Part shown: positions 23,401 to 36,640 of the stretch, piece after piece
Position numbering within the stretch: position 1 is the first letter of the stretch
Layout of the letters: the number at the start of each line of letters is the position of its first letter
DNA from: Polytrichum commune
Lineage: Eukaryota > Streptophyta > Polytrichopsida > Polytrichales > Polytrichaceae
Reading direction: 5' to 3'
NCBI GenBank assembly: GCA_950295325.1
Contig: OX485809.1
Coordinates: 12,586,001 to 12,650,000 of the forward strand
Length of the DNA: 64,000 nt
Position numbers and translations under genes: made by a program
Notes under the pieces: model-generated
Database searches by the model: none
What the model was told of the DNA's origin: nothing
What the model saw: only the letters and a program-made list of their open reading frames with translations

Positions 23401-24312
23401 CCCTCTCACAAAAGGGTTGGACCCCTCCTCCACCGGATCCATTTTTCAAACCCTTTCCCGAAATTTTGGCTCGGGGGTTTTCCCGGTTGAGGTTGCCACC
23501 CTCTCGCCGAGGTGGCTCCGACAAAAAACCTTTAGAAATCTTTCTAATTTTTCCGCCATCGAGTTGGCAAGGGGGCAAGTGGGCAAGTATCCCCCTTGCT
23601 CTCTTTCTTTTTTTCTTCAAAATTCTTCACGCCGATTTTATCTTCTTACGTAAAACACCTCCAATAGTCTTGTGTGCCTCACACTAACTAATAAACTAAC
23701 ACTTGCTTAGCTAGCATCTACTAACATTTGCTTAATAGCTAGCATCTACTAATATTTCCTTAGCTAGTTGTTTTTACTAGCTAGCACATTTTTTCTACTT
23801 TGCTATCTTCTAGCACTACTTAGTTTCATTTTGACCTTCCTTCTTCTAGGCTAAATACTAAATGAACTAATTTTCCCTAAATTCCCTATCAATTCTAACT
23901 TTTAATGCTAACATTCTAACTAAAAGTGATCCCGCAGAGTGGTGGACCACTCAAAGGGTTCACACCTCACCCACCCGAGGCCAAACGGCAAGGCCTCCAT
24001 GGGCATTGGCCCATTGTGAGGCCATAGTTGCCTAGTATGGTTCGGGTTGTTGTAGTGTTGCTCCGGCAATGCGATGATCAACATAGGATTGGACTTCCAT
24101 GGATGGAAGTCCACATCCAAGGAATGGTTACCGATTAAGGGGTGAGTCCCAAAAGCAAAGTAGGAGGGTTGGTTCCTTCCTATGAACTATAAGGTCCGGG
24201 GTAAGAGGAGCTAACCATTAGCATGGCAGAATGCGAATGGTTAGCGCTCGTAACCTTTGCTAAAATTGAAAATTGGCAAGATTGTCAAGGGGGCTTAGCA
24301 AGGGTTGCGACA
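20499..24312 (+). mobile_element. Solo LTR A inserted in the Harbinger transposase (itself split)
   Basis: The LTR parts 20499-21128 and 23970-24312 total 973 bp and have TGTCGC...GCGACA ends. A 5-bp target duplication GTGCA flanks it (20494-20498 and 24313-24317). No internal region or second LTR is present, so it is a solo LTR left by LTR-LTR recombination. Confidence 0.93.
21129..23964 (+). mobile_element. Solo LTR C (2836 bp) nested in the solo LTR A
   Basis: It starts TGTGGTAGTTTTGGGCC and ends GGGTTCACA. The flanks are CCTCA (21124-21128) and CCTCA (23965-23969). Removing it restores a normal-length LTR A. A diverged partial copy is at 43436-44484. Sequence 22016-22085 is faintly tRNA-like. 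A short tandem repeat (AGCTAGCATCTACTAA) lies near 23700-23790. There is no coding sequence. Confidence 0.85.
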
Positions 24313-24514
24313 GTGCACATACCTTCTCCAAAATCGTATTAAACAAGCTTCTCCGCATACGATACCGTCGGCGGAAAAAACTAGGTCCCCATATAGGCGG
24401 ATCAGCGAAATAATCAAGGTACATCTGGTTATCCATAGCTATCCTGGCCCTCTCAATGTTGGGAGACTTCCCTGAAATTGAACCACCGGCCCTTCTTTTC
24501 GGTGCCGGTTCCAA

Positions 24515-27056
24515 GTCAATGAGTGACTGCAGCTAATCAAGAGTGTGAGCACTCTATAGAGCTCTTCCCTTTTGTTAGTCCAATATTATTCCAATTCGGC
24601 CCCACCTGATAAGGTAAGTACGCAGTTTTCGCTCAATTAGTACTAATCACACGACAATCCCGCCTGTACAACGGTGGCCCCTGACCTTCCTCCTCATTTT
24701 TGCTGGGCTCACATTATTCAACTTACAGTTCACCTTCTCGTTCCATTCCAACAGGCCCTTATGATACTTCCCAGTCATCCTGGCCACCTTCCTGGTGTCT
24801 TGACCCATTGGTAAATCATTTATCTCTACCCTTACCTCTGAGAAGCGGTTAGGGTTTAAGGATGGGTTTAGGGTTAGGGATGTGTGAGGGAGCTAATAAG
24901 CACGGAAGGTAAGTCCCAAGTTGTTCCTTCCGACGGCTGGCCCTTGGAAAAAAAGAAAAAAAGGTTTTTACACCCAGAAGGAGAGGGGAAGAGGGGAAGC
25001 GGGGGTCGTCGTCGTCGTCGCAGGAGGAACGAGCGGGAAGGAGCGCGAACATCAGCTCTCTTGTCCGAAGGACGAATCCCGGTTGCAGCGGCTGGCGATC
25101 GAGCCGGCGACATGCGGAGGGATCGGACATGCAATTACTAGTAGAAGGGAGGGACCTCCTCTCTCGTAGAAGGTGGTGGTCGGTCGTTTTTGTAAGATCC
25201 AAGGAAGAGAATTCTTGTGAATCACGTCCCTTAGGGGAGGCAGCTAGGCCGTGGGCCGGAATTGTAACTGTGATCTCATCACAAGCCGGTTGAAGGGGGG
25301 AAATGGACACAAGGCCGACATATAATAAAATCAGAGATCGATGGCGATCTTCACCCCTTTTGAAACCCTCTATAGTGTGAATGGAATGCATGCTGTTGTT
25401 GTGAATTGTTGCACTGAATTGCTTCGGACAGTAGGCTAAGGTCAGCCTCCAAGGGGCTGCACTTTTTAGCTTACAAAGAGCCATCTACATCTCCAACTCA
25501 TCATCTTCTTCATCTTCCCTGAACGCTACTTGGGCACCGGCCAACCTAGCCCTCCATCCTTCCATGACCAAATATCAAATATATTTCTTGGATCAAATAT
25601 ATTAACCTTCTTGTATCCAGCCCCCACAATCTTCACTAGAAGTACTGTAACCTAGCAGGAGCCACAATTCCCAGACTCTGCAAATTCCCAATCCCAATTC
25701 ACGATGAAGCCTCTTGCTGTGACTCCATGGAATTATGTCTATCAACCAGCTGTACACCTGCACAAGAGCTGCGCTCCTCCGACTAGATCTCCACCTGCAC
25801 AATATTCTTGCTGTAAAGAACAGAGGATGGTACTGAAAAGACAAAAAATAACAGTTCAAGGACAATGACAAAAATGAAGTCAAATTAAATGAATGAAAAA
25901 GAGAGGTCAGCCAACCTTTCCTCCCAAAGTCACCACTTTTGCATTTTCCAATTTCTTACGGTCCTTCCATTCCAATGTCGAAGATGATCATTGATAGAGA
26001 GCAATTCAGACTAACCTAGTTCCTCCACTTCCTGGAGTATACTTTTGAATTCTGCTGTTTGAGACATCTTATCGTCATCATCAAGCTTCGCTCTCCTTGG
26101 ACCTGCATCTGCCAAGACATCTATGCTCTTGGCGACTGCAATCAAAATCCTAGGAAGGGAGAAAACAAAATTCAATCAGACTTCACCACGTAATCTAGGC
26201 ATCTAGTAACCCCAAAACACTTTCGAGAATGGCTACAGGGCACGATTGGTATTTGCTAATCATCTCGCACTCATTGCTTGTTTCATATCTTACCAGAAGC
26301 GGGTTCATAGATAGCCCACTGAACTTATATCGCCAGGGAGGGAGAGAGAATTTTATCACAGCAACCTCCTCTTCGAATTCACAAACTGGGCAAAAACCCA
26401 GTGCGTCCCAACTCGTCTGAAACCCTAATATTTCCAAATCCTTGCTTTTCACCCGGATTTCTAGCAATCCGTTCTCCGATCTTGTATTGATTCCGAAGCC
26501 TAAATCTTGACGGCTGTAATCTGAACCTACAATGTTGGCGAAATGCGTGTGCGAATTGCAATGTTCCTCTCTTCGTGGGTGATGAGAGAGCAGCTACTTG
26601 CTTCTCGATGTGCTTGCCTAAGATGACATCGATGTTCATCGTGACTATACGCAACCACTAACTCACATGAGGCAATTCTCGAGCCGATCCAACTGCCAGA
26701 AAAGAAATGTCTCCGGAGTCAGGCCACCCGATCGAGTGCCCAGAATCTATAACGCCACACATGTAAGCAGTAGAGTGTGAAGTAAGAATCTCACCATCGT
26801 CGCCACTCATCCATCAGGCATCCCGATCAATACCACCCATCCCAAATAATTGCATCTAACTTATCTAACTTGTCTGATTCCAGGAGCGGAGACAGGATCG
26901 AGCGGAGACAGCTGTTTTCCGGGAGCCGGGAGCCGGGAGCCGTTCGACGAAGTGTCTGCGGTGGGGGGGATGCCGGGTCCCGCGACCGGCCACCTAATTT
27001 GGCACCGGCCAAGCCCCCGTTGGCGTGCCCATTGCCGCCAACGGGTGGAGATGCTC
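24515..27056 (-). other. Probable 5' part of the Harbinger element; few recognisable exons
   Basis: The right limit is suggested by GGAGATGCTC at 27047-27056 followed by TTA. It resembles the GAGCATCTCC termini and 3-bp TWA target sites of plant PIF/Harbinger elements. Two coding-like segments are open on the minus strand. One is about 24700-24815 (QDTRKVARMTGKYHKGLLEW). The other is 26135-26011, starting after a TTGCAG acceptor and ending in TAG (VAKSIDVLADAGPRR...). They could belong to the element's second (Myb-like) ORF, but I do not recognise them. Long frames at 24849-25484 look accidental. Confidence 0.3.
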
Positions 27057-27059
27057 TTA

Positions 27060-30000
27060 ACTCCTAAGTATTTTAAAGACCCACTGTGAACCTCTCCATG
27101 CACAAGAATGTCTATTAAAGGTACGTGGTGTTCAATGTTACTTGTGGCTAGTCTTCTTTGTTTTGTTTTTCATCTTCTATTGATGAGCTTTACCTCTTGA
27201 GGTTAACGTAATGATAGCAAATGTATGATGAGACATCAACAAAAGTTGGACTAAAAAACGGTCCTCCCTCATTTATTTATGGTTGACTAAAGTTTACGCT
27301 TGTTGATTCCTTAGATGGATACATAGGTCCCTCCCAATTGTGTTTACTATTGAGAGTAGAGTAGTCAATAAAAATTGAAGATGTAGTTCAATCTTTTCTA
27401 AATATGTGTCGTTATGGTGTTTGTACTTAGATCCATACCTAACACCACTCAAATGAGAATGTGTTTGACTAAGAAAAGTAACCGAATAACACTCGTAAAC
27501 CTTAAGCTATACTGTTTAAATCGACCTAGCGATTGGGTTGACTCTTTATCCATGCAAATAACCTTGAGTAAAAACCAAACCACAAAAATTATAACTTGGT
27601 TTATTCAACCGTATAAGAATTACATATGTGTTTTTACCATAGTAATAAATTTCAAAATAGTATGGAATGATAATATATTTGTGTGGGTCAGCTTAAATGC
27701 ACATATCATAGCACATATTTTCCTTATTAATCAAAATTGATCTTGACCTAAATTTAGTGCACTTTTTGAATCTATTGGATACCTTAATGTTGTTGAAGAT
27801 TTAGGTCTAAAGATATGGCATGGGTGCCGTTGAATGCAAATATCTACTTTGTATTTTGATCATTAATGCAACATGTGAGTATAGTCCTATTTCTCATTGA
27901 CATGAGATAATATACAAATGAAATATCAAACTCATAAATCAAAGATATGTGATTCTTAGACTTGGTGAGGCTCATAGAAATTGTGTATATGGACTTAAAC
28001 TTGAACTTATATAAATCTTATGCCCCCTTCCCACTTGACATTTAGCTAAGCCCAAAAGATGGTTCTAAAAACACAACCTTCACACCATCGACACTACCTA
28101 GTCCTGAGCCTAGTTGGCAAATGATGTGGCATGGTCTAAAAGTGGAGGTATTAAGCCTCAAGCACTGAGCCTCCCATCGGTACCTAGACATGAGGCAAGA
28201 ATGTAGGACCTTTAAAGTGTCGCCTCCTGCCCTTGTGATTGGTTGCCTTAGTCTTAGCTATCACGTGGAGCTTCATTAACAAAAACCGATGGTAAGATAG
28301 ATGAGTAGTAAGACATTTCGGGATGGGACAAAGATTATTGAACATTCATTGCTCGGTACATAACAACGATGAACATGTGTGAAAGTTACTTAACTAAAAC
28401 CCACTCAAAAATTTCCGGAGCAAGTTCTTGTAAGTACATTAGGATAGCTGAATGCCTCCACTATAATTGAGAGAGCTTTACCTAGTTTTTAAGAAAGACT
28501 TTGGTTATTTGGTGAAGTCAAGTGGGAGGGGGACATAAGATTGTAGGATTTGGTTATTTGCAACTTTAGGTAGGTACCAGTTATTGAGTTACAATGCCTT
28601 CATCATGGTCTTGAAGGCTGGAGGTCATAACATTGATAAGTTACTATCCGGGACCTATGCTAACCCTTTTGCTAAAACGGAAAGCCTCATCCACTAAGAA
28701 GTAGTGTGTTTTTTCACAACTTCTGGCCGACCATAGCAACGTCCACGTCTATGTAATGTATGATTTAGAATACATGGATGCTTGAAATTTTGTGTGAAAT
28801 CTTTACTTTATTAAGATGTTATCCATATGGTCATATTCATCATTTTTCTCTCTCTTTATAGTGTCCATTGAGAATGATGATTGTGGTTTTGGCGAGGCTA
28901 AAATTTGTGTGAGACTTGCTTTTTCAAGGCTTTTTTGTAGCTTCAATATGGCCGACTTGACTTCACAATACATTGATACATTTGTTTCTCTCATATCCAA
29001 AAGTGGCAAGTCTCCTCAACTACTTTACATGGGGGGTCACTCCATTGTAGAGATAAGCACCCCATGAGCTAAAGGGGCATAAGGGGGCTATGAAATAATG
29101 CAAATATTCTTGGGATATTCTACACATTTGATGATTTTTCTTGCAATATATGTAGCATATCTGCAAAAGAAGGTTATTAATACCCTACTTTTTCTAATAA
29201 CTTTGCTAATTCTTATTTCAAAAGTATTAAATGGGGCCATTATATTTTATCGCACCACGTAGTCCTAATGGAATGCCAGTTACCCAAAGTACTAAAGCAA
29301 TATAGGTAGGAACATGGAGGTGTGCACTCTAGATCTTGCTCTTGGAGGACTCATATAGAAACCTAAGAGAATATTGAGTTGTAAAAAAAAATTACTTATT
29401 GAATGTGCTAAAGATATAAGCATGTGTTATACCATTGAAAATATCCCACTTGCCACTCATCGCTCACATGATAGCATACTCCGTGACCAAATTAGGCATG
29501 CCTCCTTACATTCTTTGAGGGATAAGCCTCACAAGGAATGTTTTGGAGAATCTTGACTTGTATGCAAGTTAGTGGTCTCATTGTGTGGACATGAGGCCAC
29601 ACTACTTGGTAAGCATGCTCGATTCAATTACTCATGTTAAACGGGTTCACCTATATCTGAGTGGTGTGTGTTTAGGTGTGGATCTAAGAACAAAAGACAT
29701 AATTGGAGGGGGGGGGGGGCTAAATGATCACTTAATGAGAAAAAAAAATTGCATTTTGATAAGGAATAATATATCACATGAGCTCCAATATATGAGAGAG
29801 AGAGAGAGAGAGAGATTGGTGTGAATGAGTGATGTCGATTGCCTTGGAGGACTATGATACTAGCAAGTACTGGAATGTGCGCTATAGGTATGGGATTTCA
29901 TGAAATTCATTCTCATCTTTATATTGAATAATCTATAAAACATGACCAGGTCCAAGATGTTGGACCGACTCCTATGCTCACTGGAAAATGATTCTCTCAA

Positions 30001-30790
30001 TAGTTATTGGTTATTGAAGTATTTTGGGCGAATGCCACATGTTCATCCCACACATGAAGTCCATACTAGGTAGACAAGTCTTCCATAATTACTTTTTTCC
30101 TAGGATATGAAACACGCTATTAGTACAAGGTGTTTAGCAAATCCAAAGCAAGGCCGTAGCCACCTTTTCCCTAATTTTCGGAGCTCATATGAATATCTCA
30201 ATCATTATCAGACTGAAAATTCTTGTGTTGATTAAATGGTCAATTAGGTCTCCCAACATATGTTGACTCTTGATCCTAGAATGGTTATTATAATTTGAGC
30301 ACACAATCCAATCTCTTTCGAACATGTGTTTTCTTGGTAAGCATTCTTGGATCCGCATCAAACCACACACCACTCAAATATAGGTGTCCCAACAAGAAAA
30401 GTGATCAAGGGTTGTCTACCTTATGTCAGAAATCTTCACTAGCCATTGATTATTGAGAGAAAGACAACCCTCTAAAGTCCTTGGTTACTCGATTTGCAAG
30501 TTTGGGAAAAGGTTTAGAGGGTTGACTCTGTTTTATTGAATCATTGATGGACTCAAAAAATTATTGGACAAGGTTTGGGCTTTGTGGGTGGGAGAGAAGA
30601 GTATGCAACTTTGCCTTGTGTGGGAGTCCAAATTCGACGGAAATACGGAAATACGGATTCAATTTCCGTATTTTTCCCTGCTTGTATGAAGATAATAGGG
30701 CCTCTTAGGATAAATTACTTGTACTAGGAAATAGGGCATTCTAAATCCGCCTTGTGCGATAAAATGAATAAAAATGAGTATTATGACCGG
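27060..30790. other. Gene-free AT-rich stretch
   Basis: No gene is recognised. A short dispersed repeat containing AACACCACTCAAAT-like sequence occurs at about 27420-27470 (plus), 29640-29700 (minus) and 30350-30400 (plus). Simple repeats are a G-run near 29705-29716 and (GA)n near 29795-29816. Confidence 0.5.
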
Positions 30791-31236
30791 TCCGTCAAAT
30801 TGGATTGGCGGACCGTTTAATCATGGTCCGAACCGCTGGTCCGGACCAAGTAATGGCCGCGCCAAGATTAACCAACGGACCGAAAATGGCGGTTACAACG
30901 GGTTTATGACGGTTGGGGGAAAACCGTCGGAAAACGGTTGGTAACCGTTTTCCGTTAAACCCTAACGGTAACAGTGGGAGGAAAAGGGGCGGAGGATATT
31001 TAAGGGTCTCTTCCTTCTCCTCCCCACTTTTTGCAAGGAGAAAAATTGTTGAGTGAAAGAGTGGTGAGACTTTGTTTTTCTTTCGAGCCGCCAGCAGTTG
31101 GATTGCTGGGACTCCGTAATTTCCAGTCACCGGCAGTTGGCTTGCCGGGACTCCATAGCATTTGAGCGGAAGAGAGGGTACCCGGAGAGGAGAGGGTTTC
31201 CGTAAATTAAGATGGAAGTTGAGAGAAGAGAGGAAG

Positions 31237-33294
31237 ATGCCGGAAACACGGGAAGAGGATCAGATGGAACCCATCCCAATTCCGCTCAAAACCCTAGTCC
31301 CTGCAATTCCAAGAGAGGATAGGGAGTTGCAGGAGCTAGCGGAGGATCTCCGGGTTATGGGTTGTGCTGGGTTGCTCGCCAAACCCTGGAACCTCTGAGT
31401 GGAAAATACCCTCCGAGAATTCAAGTTCGAGAGAGGTAATCAGTGGCTAGGGACCAAGAGGAGGGATCCGGATCATTGGACTCCGGATGTGTGGAATAGG
31501 GTCTACGGGTTCCCGAGGGGAATTGCAGAGGGGTGGGCCGGCCGGCATGATGGCATGTTCGCCGGAAAGTTTAGAGGGGACGCGGATCCGAAGGACGGCT
31601 TCCACCCCGGGAACTACCGGAACCTTAGGGAGCGGAGGGTGTTAGAATTCCTCTTGCCCATCCTTAATCCGGACAAGCCGAAGCGGATTAGCCTCACCAT
31701 GGCTAACACCCTGTTTGGTGCCATGTCTGGAGTCCGGCCGATGAATTGGGGTCTGATAATCCAGGAGATAGTAGGGCGGGCCCTCCCTCACATAGGCCGG
31801 AAACCCTCCTTCCTCTCCCCCTTCATTCTGCACCTCTATCAGCACTTCGACTGTTTCACGGCCGAGGAGGAGGACCTGCTGACGATAGCGGCGGACGAGG
31901 TCACCTACAAGCTCCATCCGGAAGTTGCAAACTTCGAGACAGAGACTTCCAGCGACCCCATCATTCCGGAAGCACCTCCCTCGTCACCCGGAAGCCCGCC
32001 GCCAACCATCTCGAGGCCGCTCTCTCCTCCTCCTCCTCCTCATCATCCGGAAGCCGGACCCAGCCGGGAGACCACGTGGCGGAATGTGGATCTATCCGCT
32101 TGGGACTTTCCGGAAAATCCCTTTAAGCGGGTCCAGGAGGGGATGGAGGACCTGCAGAACGAGTACTACCGGCTGGAACATATCGTCCGAGGGGCGAACC
32201 AGGCCCTGGACGACTGCGGACCCGGAAATATTCTCCGGGAGTTGGCCAAGAGGGAAGACAGGAAAGAGCTCGAGCAGGCCAAGACGGAGAATGCTCACCT
32301 CACCGCGCAGGTAGCGGCTATGACTCAGGAGTTGAGTCAGAAGAGCGAAGAGATCCGGAAGTACCATGCGGAGCAGGCAGTGCTCTTCAGCCGGATCCGG
32401 GAGCTGGTGGGGCATCCGGCAAAGATCGTCAACAAGGCGCATCTCTACGACCGGATGATGGAGTCCGGAGAACCCGCTTCCGCCAGGCAGACCCTTCCCA
32501 TCCTCGTGAAGTACTCACGGACAATGAAGGATCTCCTGGCGGAAATCCAAAAGGTGGTTCCGCCAAGCGGAACACCCCGGCGGGTACTCTATCCGGGTCC
32601 GCCTGGGTCACCAACCGAAACCCTCTACGAGGTAGTTGGAGAGGTCGCTCTGGTTCAGAACCCGCCAACGTCTGCAGGACCCAGCCAGCAGGGAGGCGGC
32701 TCTCGGCCGGCTAGTTCCGGAAGAGCTCCGGAAAGGGTCCATTCTCCCCAGGTGAGGAGAAAGAGTACCGGGTCTGTTAGATCCGGACGCGGCCAGTCCC
32801 CTGTTCCACGGACCTCAGATCGGTCCCGGACTCCGGACAAGGCTAGGACACCGATCCGGCATCAGACTTCGGATCGAGAGGCAACTCCAAGTAGGGGCAA
32901 GGCCCCTATGACCCACGCCTCGCCGTCGTCTCCTCTGGACTGCCAAATGATTAGTCCTTTTCCTCCGCCACCCTCAAGGGCGGCCTCCAACAAGGATCCG
33001 CGGACTGCCTCGATCTCGGGCGGGCAGAATCCGGAACAGCGTACCGGAAGCGATCCTTCTCCGGTCCGGAGCATCCGGAAGGGGACAGTTTCCGGAACCC
33101 CAGGGACAGTTTCCGGAACACCACGGACCGAGGGAGCAGCAGACTCGGAGGATGAGATTGCCCCGTCTCCGAACATGAGGAGGATGCTCACACGGCTACA
33201 GAAGGCATCGCCGGGAGGGGGCTCATCCGCCGTCAGTGGACTCGGCAATCATTCGAAGGAGGGGTCGGCTCAGAAGAAGCACCGCTCTTCTTAG
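31237..33294 (+). pseudogene. Gag-like retroelement protein (plant transposon type) with one internal TGA
   Basis: One frame runs from ATG 31237 to TAG 33292-33294 (about 685 codons) with a single TGA at 31396-31398. The first third contains a conserved-looking globular domain: HWTPDVWNRVYGF, RERRVLEFLLPILNP, TLFGAMSGVRPMNWG, FILHLYQHFDCFTAEEEDL. It resembles uncharacterised gag-like proteins of plant retroelements. A Pro-rich linker follows (31960-32060). Next is a coiled coil (about 32130-32420, REDRKELEQAKTENAHL). The tail is Ser/Arg/Pro-rich and disordered (32680-33290). There is no protease, RT or integrase. The TGA falls between WNL and VENTLREF, so it may be TGG-to-TGA or CGA-to-TGA. 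No LTR pair was found. Confidence 0.6.
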
Positions 33295-35851
33295 CTTAGA
33301 AGGGCAACTAAATTAATAGGCAGAATAGAGGTAGGCAGGTAGGACTTAGGAGTTTTTGAAACTGAGGAATAAAATTCTCCCTTGGGTGTGTCAGCGGAAA
33401 ATCCGGATCTTGATCCGGGAAATCCGGGAGAACGGATACAATTAGGGTTTTCCTTAGGGGCGGCCGCCTGAGCCGCCACCCTCAGGTTAGGGATTTTGGG
33501 CCTCTACTTAAGGCTGAATAAGGAGTTGGGGAAGGGTTCCTTCTCCATTGTTATATTTTGATTGCTCCTACTCTAATAAAATTCTTGACTTCTCAGTCCT
33601 TGACGTTCCTTGATTGATGTTTGTACGAGTGATCTGGAGATCGTTAGCGGAAGAGAGGGAGAGCATGAAGGATAGGAGTTTCGGATAGGACAGGGGAGAG
33701 GAGACCCGGATCTGATCTGGTTATGGCCTTGTAGATCCTATCTGGGTGTAGTGGGAGGGAAACCTCACTGATCCGGGTGGTTGAATAACGTTTAGGTGGG
33801 ATAGCCGCTGGGAGGATTGGGTGAAGTCCGGATTCCATCCGGACTTACGCCAATCTGATCTTCTGAAGAGATCCGACCGCCCTTAGACGGATCAATCCGG
33901 AAAGTGGTACAGATCGCCCAGTTATCTCAGATTGAGTGGAATCCAAGGTAGAGGTAACCGGATCTATCTGTCGGAAGGAGGAGGGAAGGACCGGATCAGT
34001 GAGGGTTCCGGGTTGGAGGCCATCTCCAGAGTGTAGTGGGAAGGGATCCTCATTGTTTCGGATGTCTGGGTAACGTCCAGGTGAGATAACCGTGGGGCAG
34101 ATTGGGCAAAGGCCCGGAAAGGATCCGGATTTGCGCCAATCTGATCTTCTGAAGATGTCTCATCTCCGGTGGGTGGGGCAATCCGGAAAGTGGTACGGGT
34201 CACCCATTTATCCCGTCGAGTCAGATCTCCGGTTGGAATCCTGACTATTCCGGTCGTCGGGGTCCTAAGAGATAATCCGGATCTCCCTGTGTGACCTGCC
34301 AAGACGGATTTGATCAATCCGGATTGGTTGTGAGGGAATTTCCGGATTCCAATCTTATAAGGGACGTCTTCACCGGAAGAAACCACCTATTCTAGAGGGG
34401 GTGGGTAGACGTAGAGGGGTGAGTAAGCATTATAATTAGGACGTAGAGATATCATCCGGAAAGGCACACTCCGGAAGAGGAAGAAGTGTGTCCCAAAGAC
34501 CAAAAATCCGGAAATTAGGGTTTCCAGAAATTTGGCTAAGGAAGAGAAAATAAGCAGGTACGGAGTGCTCTAGACCTCCTACACTTCACAGAATCCCTGG
34601 ACGATACTAGGGTCATCCGGACAAAACCGGATTAGGCACTTAAAAACGCCAATCCGGATACGTTGGTGTTCGCGTGTACCCACACCCTGGCGAAACTTAG
34701 ATAGCCAATTATTGAGAGAATCATTTTACATTGATTGTTGGAGATGCTCTTAAAGTAGAATATGTCTCATCCGGTATCATATCAAGTCCAAATCTCCCGC
34801 ACTCCCCTCCAGTTTACCTTTGGAGTGAGAAATGTATTTTTTTTTCCTCTAGCTACTGACACAGAAAACACTGTGCATTGTAAACGGTGGGGTGCCAGGT
34901 TCTGGCCAAACAATAAGAGCCGGATGTATATACTGGAGAATATGGGTACGGATTCCCCCAACTAGTCCCATTTGTGTGCTTTGGCCTAAATGAATTGCTG
35001 ATGCATTTCCTGTCTCACAAAAAAATTGATTTTCTGGGGTGGCTGTCCTTGTACTCATGCAGGTGAGTTTGTGATATATCATCATCTTCGAGAAGGCGAC
35101 CTAATTCTCTGCTACCGAACGTACCAAGGCACCTATGTGAGTCTATTCTTACATTTGTACGTGGACTACGTTTGTTATTGTATTTAGGGCCACTTTCCTG
35201 TATGGCCAGGGGTCGTGACCATGTATTATGAGGGCCCTTGAAACTCATCTCAACACTTTACCTGGAAAATTGGAATTGAATTTCATGTGGGCATGGGCCT
35301 TGAAGTGGAAAGATATACGTGACTGGGCTCTCATGACCATCCTATTCATTTGGGCCCTCCTACACAATAAGTAACAATAAATCAAGGGTTGTGAAATTTG
35401 AAGCGTCATGGTCTCTTGGTTTTGTGGTAGACTCACGTCCTTGAGATGGGCTTGACGCAAATTCCAGTAGACCATGAAACATGCTCATGTCATGTTGGAT
35501 TGTGTGTAAATTTTTCATTCATTCAAACATCCTTGGTCTCCGAGGCTCAACCTCTATCTAGTGTAAAGTGGAGTGGGATGGTAACGACATATTCCACCAT
35601 AAATTCAATAGTCACAGGCCCTCAACTGTAGTATGAAGTGCCACTTACTATTCAGAATTACGCTGTACCATAGCTTTTTATTTATAATGCAAGTATTTGC
35701 CCGGTATTATCTTTTATGTACTATGATGCCCAAACTACCTATTGTACTTTTGTAAGAAGTGAAATTTTTAGTAATAAGGTTCAGTATTCCAGAGTTTCCA
35801 ATTACTGTAGTAAGTGAGACTAAATACCATATACAATCTACTATGATGACG
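33295..35851. other. 3' region of the gag-like element, then unassigned sequence
   Basis: The stretch 33300-34680 is dense in TCCGGA/GGATCC-type words, like the preceding ORF, and looks like the untranslated end of the same element. A segment around 33700-33960 is repeated, diverged, about 286 bp downstream (anchor CGCCAATCTGATCTTCTGAAG at 33848 and 34134). TTGGAGATGCTC followed by TTA at 34736-34750 is another Harbinger-like terminus without a visible partner. 34760-35851 holds no gene. Confidence 0.45.
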
Positions 35852-36640
35852 TATACTGTGAGCCCAAAATGGTGCCCACATGTGGTGATTAACCCTTCGA
35901 AACCAATTTTAGTTTGACTTTGATGTGTTATGATTATTCACAAAACATAAAAAGAGTGAAGTGTGGTGTGGATTTAAGTTTAGGCATTAGGTGGTGTTGT
36001 GTGATTATTTCAAGGTTTGATTTCAATAAGAGAATGCCTTGATATTGTGAGTAGGGGGTAAGGTGAGGCAAGGTGAGCTCCGCGGGTTAAATGCCCACTT
36101 TTGGATCCACCTTGTTGGTTTAGGAAGGAGGAAGCTTTGTGGATGGGGATTAGTCCCTACTTTGGAGGAGAGGGTTAAAGGATTGTGATTGGAGGTGCTA
36201 ATCCTCTTACCCTATCCTCACCTCTCTCTCCCTCTCTCCCTCTCTCCCTCTTTGCTACTTAAGGTGTTTTTCTCTCATTTACCTCTCTCTCTCTCAAGTG
36301 CTCTCAAGAGAGCGAGCTCTTAAGAGCTTGAGCCACGTGTGTGGGTTGATTAGTTTTTAGTGAAGTTAATAAGTTAGTCTCTCTCTCAACACCTCTCAAG
36401 GGGAGTGAGTTCTTAGAGTTCATCATTACATGTGGGGATTAGGTAGAGTTAGTGAAATTAGAGTGTTAAGGATTAGTTTTAACTACTAAGTAATAGGCTT
36501 CATTATTAGGATTAGCGGGTGTAGTTAGTTAATTAGAGGTTTAGATAGGGTGGACCAAAACCCACAAAGAAGGAATTAAGCTGAAAGCTTGATTAGCGGC
36601 TGGGGAAGAATATTTAGGTGGCAGCTTAATAACTGTGAGC

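Larger units (their letters stand above)
19511..24514 (-). pseudogene. PIF/Harbinger-type transposase (DDE_Tnp_4-like), dead
   Basis: The coding parts are 24514-24313 and 20498-19511. They join in frame when the inserted LTR A (20499-24312) and one GTGCA duplicate are removed. The N-terminal part has DYFADPPIWGPSFFRRRYRMRR, typical of plant PIF/Harbinger transposases. The nuclease domain retains its second Asp (YLLADGIYP) and its Glu (ESCRKDVERCFGVLQ). The first catalytic Asp is replaced: SLNCMHYQWKNCP has Asn (codon 20201-20203) where SIDCMHW is expected. An in-frame TGA at 20081-20083 stands where Trp is expected (SLHI-stop-HMFFG). Another stop lies upstream near 24530. The enzyme would have cut and pasted its element, but it is inactive three times over. 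Confidence 0.9.

Noticed and set aside
24849-25484. 211-codon minus-strand frame
   Set aside because: It is compositionally odd with poly-Asp from a GTC run, overlaps equally long frames on the other strand, and has no recognisable domain.
27047-34750. A single Harbinger-type element bounded by the two GGAGATGCTC-TTA motifs
   Set aside because: Both motifs are in the same orientation, so they cannot be the two ends of one inverted-repeat element.
35416-35485. tRNA-like or SINE sequence
   Set aside because: It has only a weak A-box resemblance and no B-box core.
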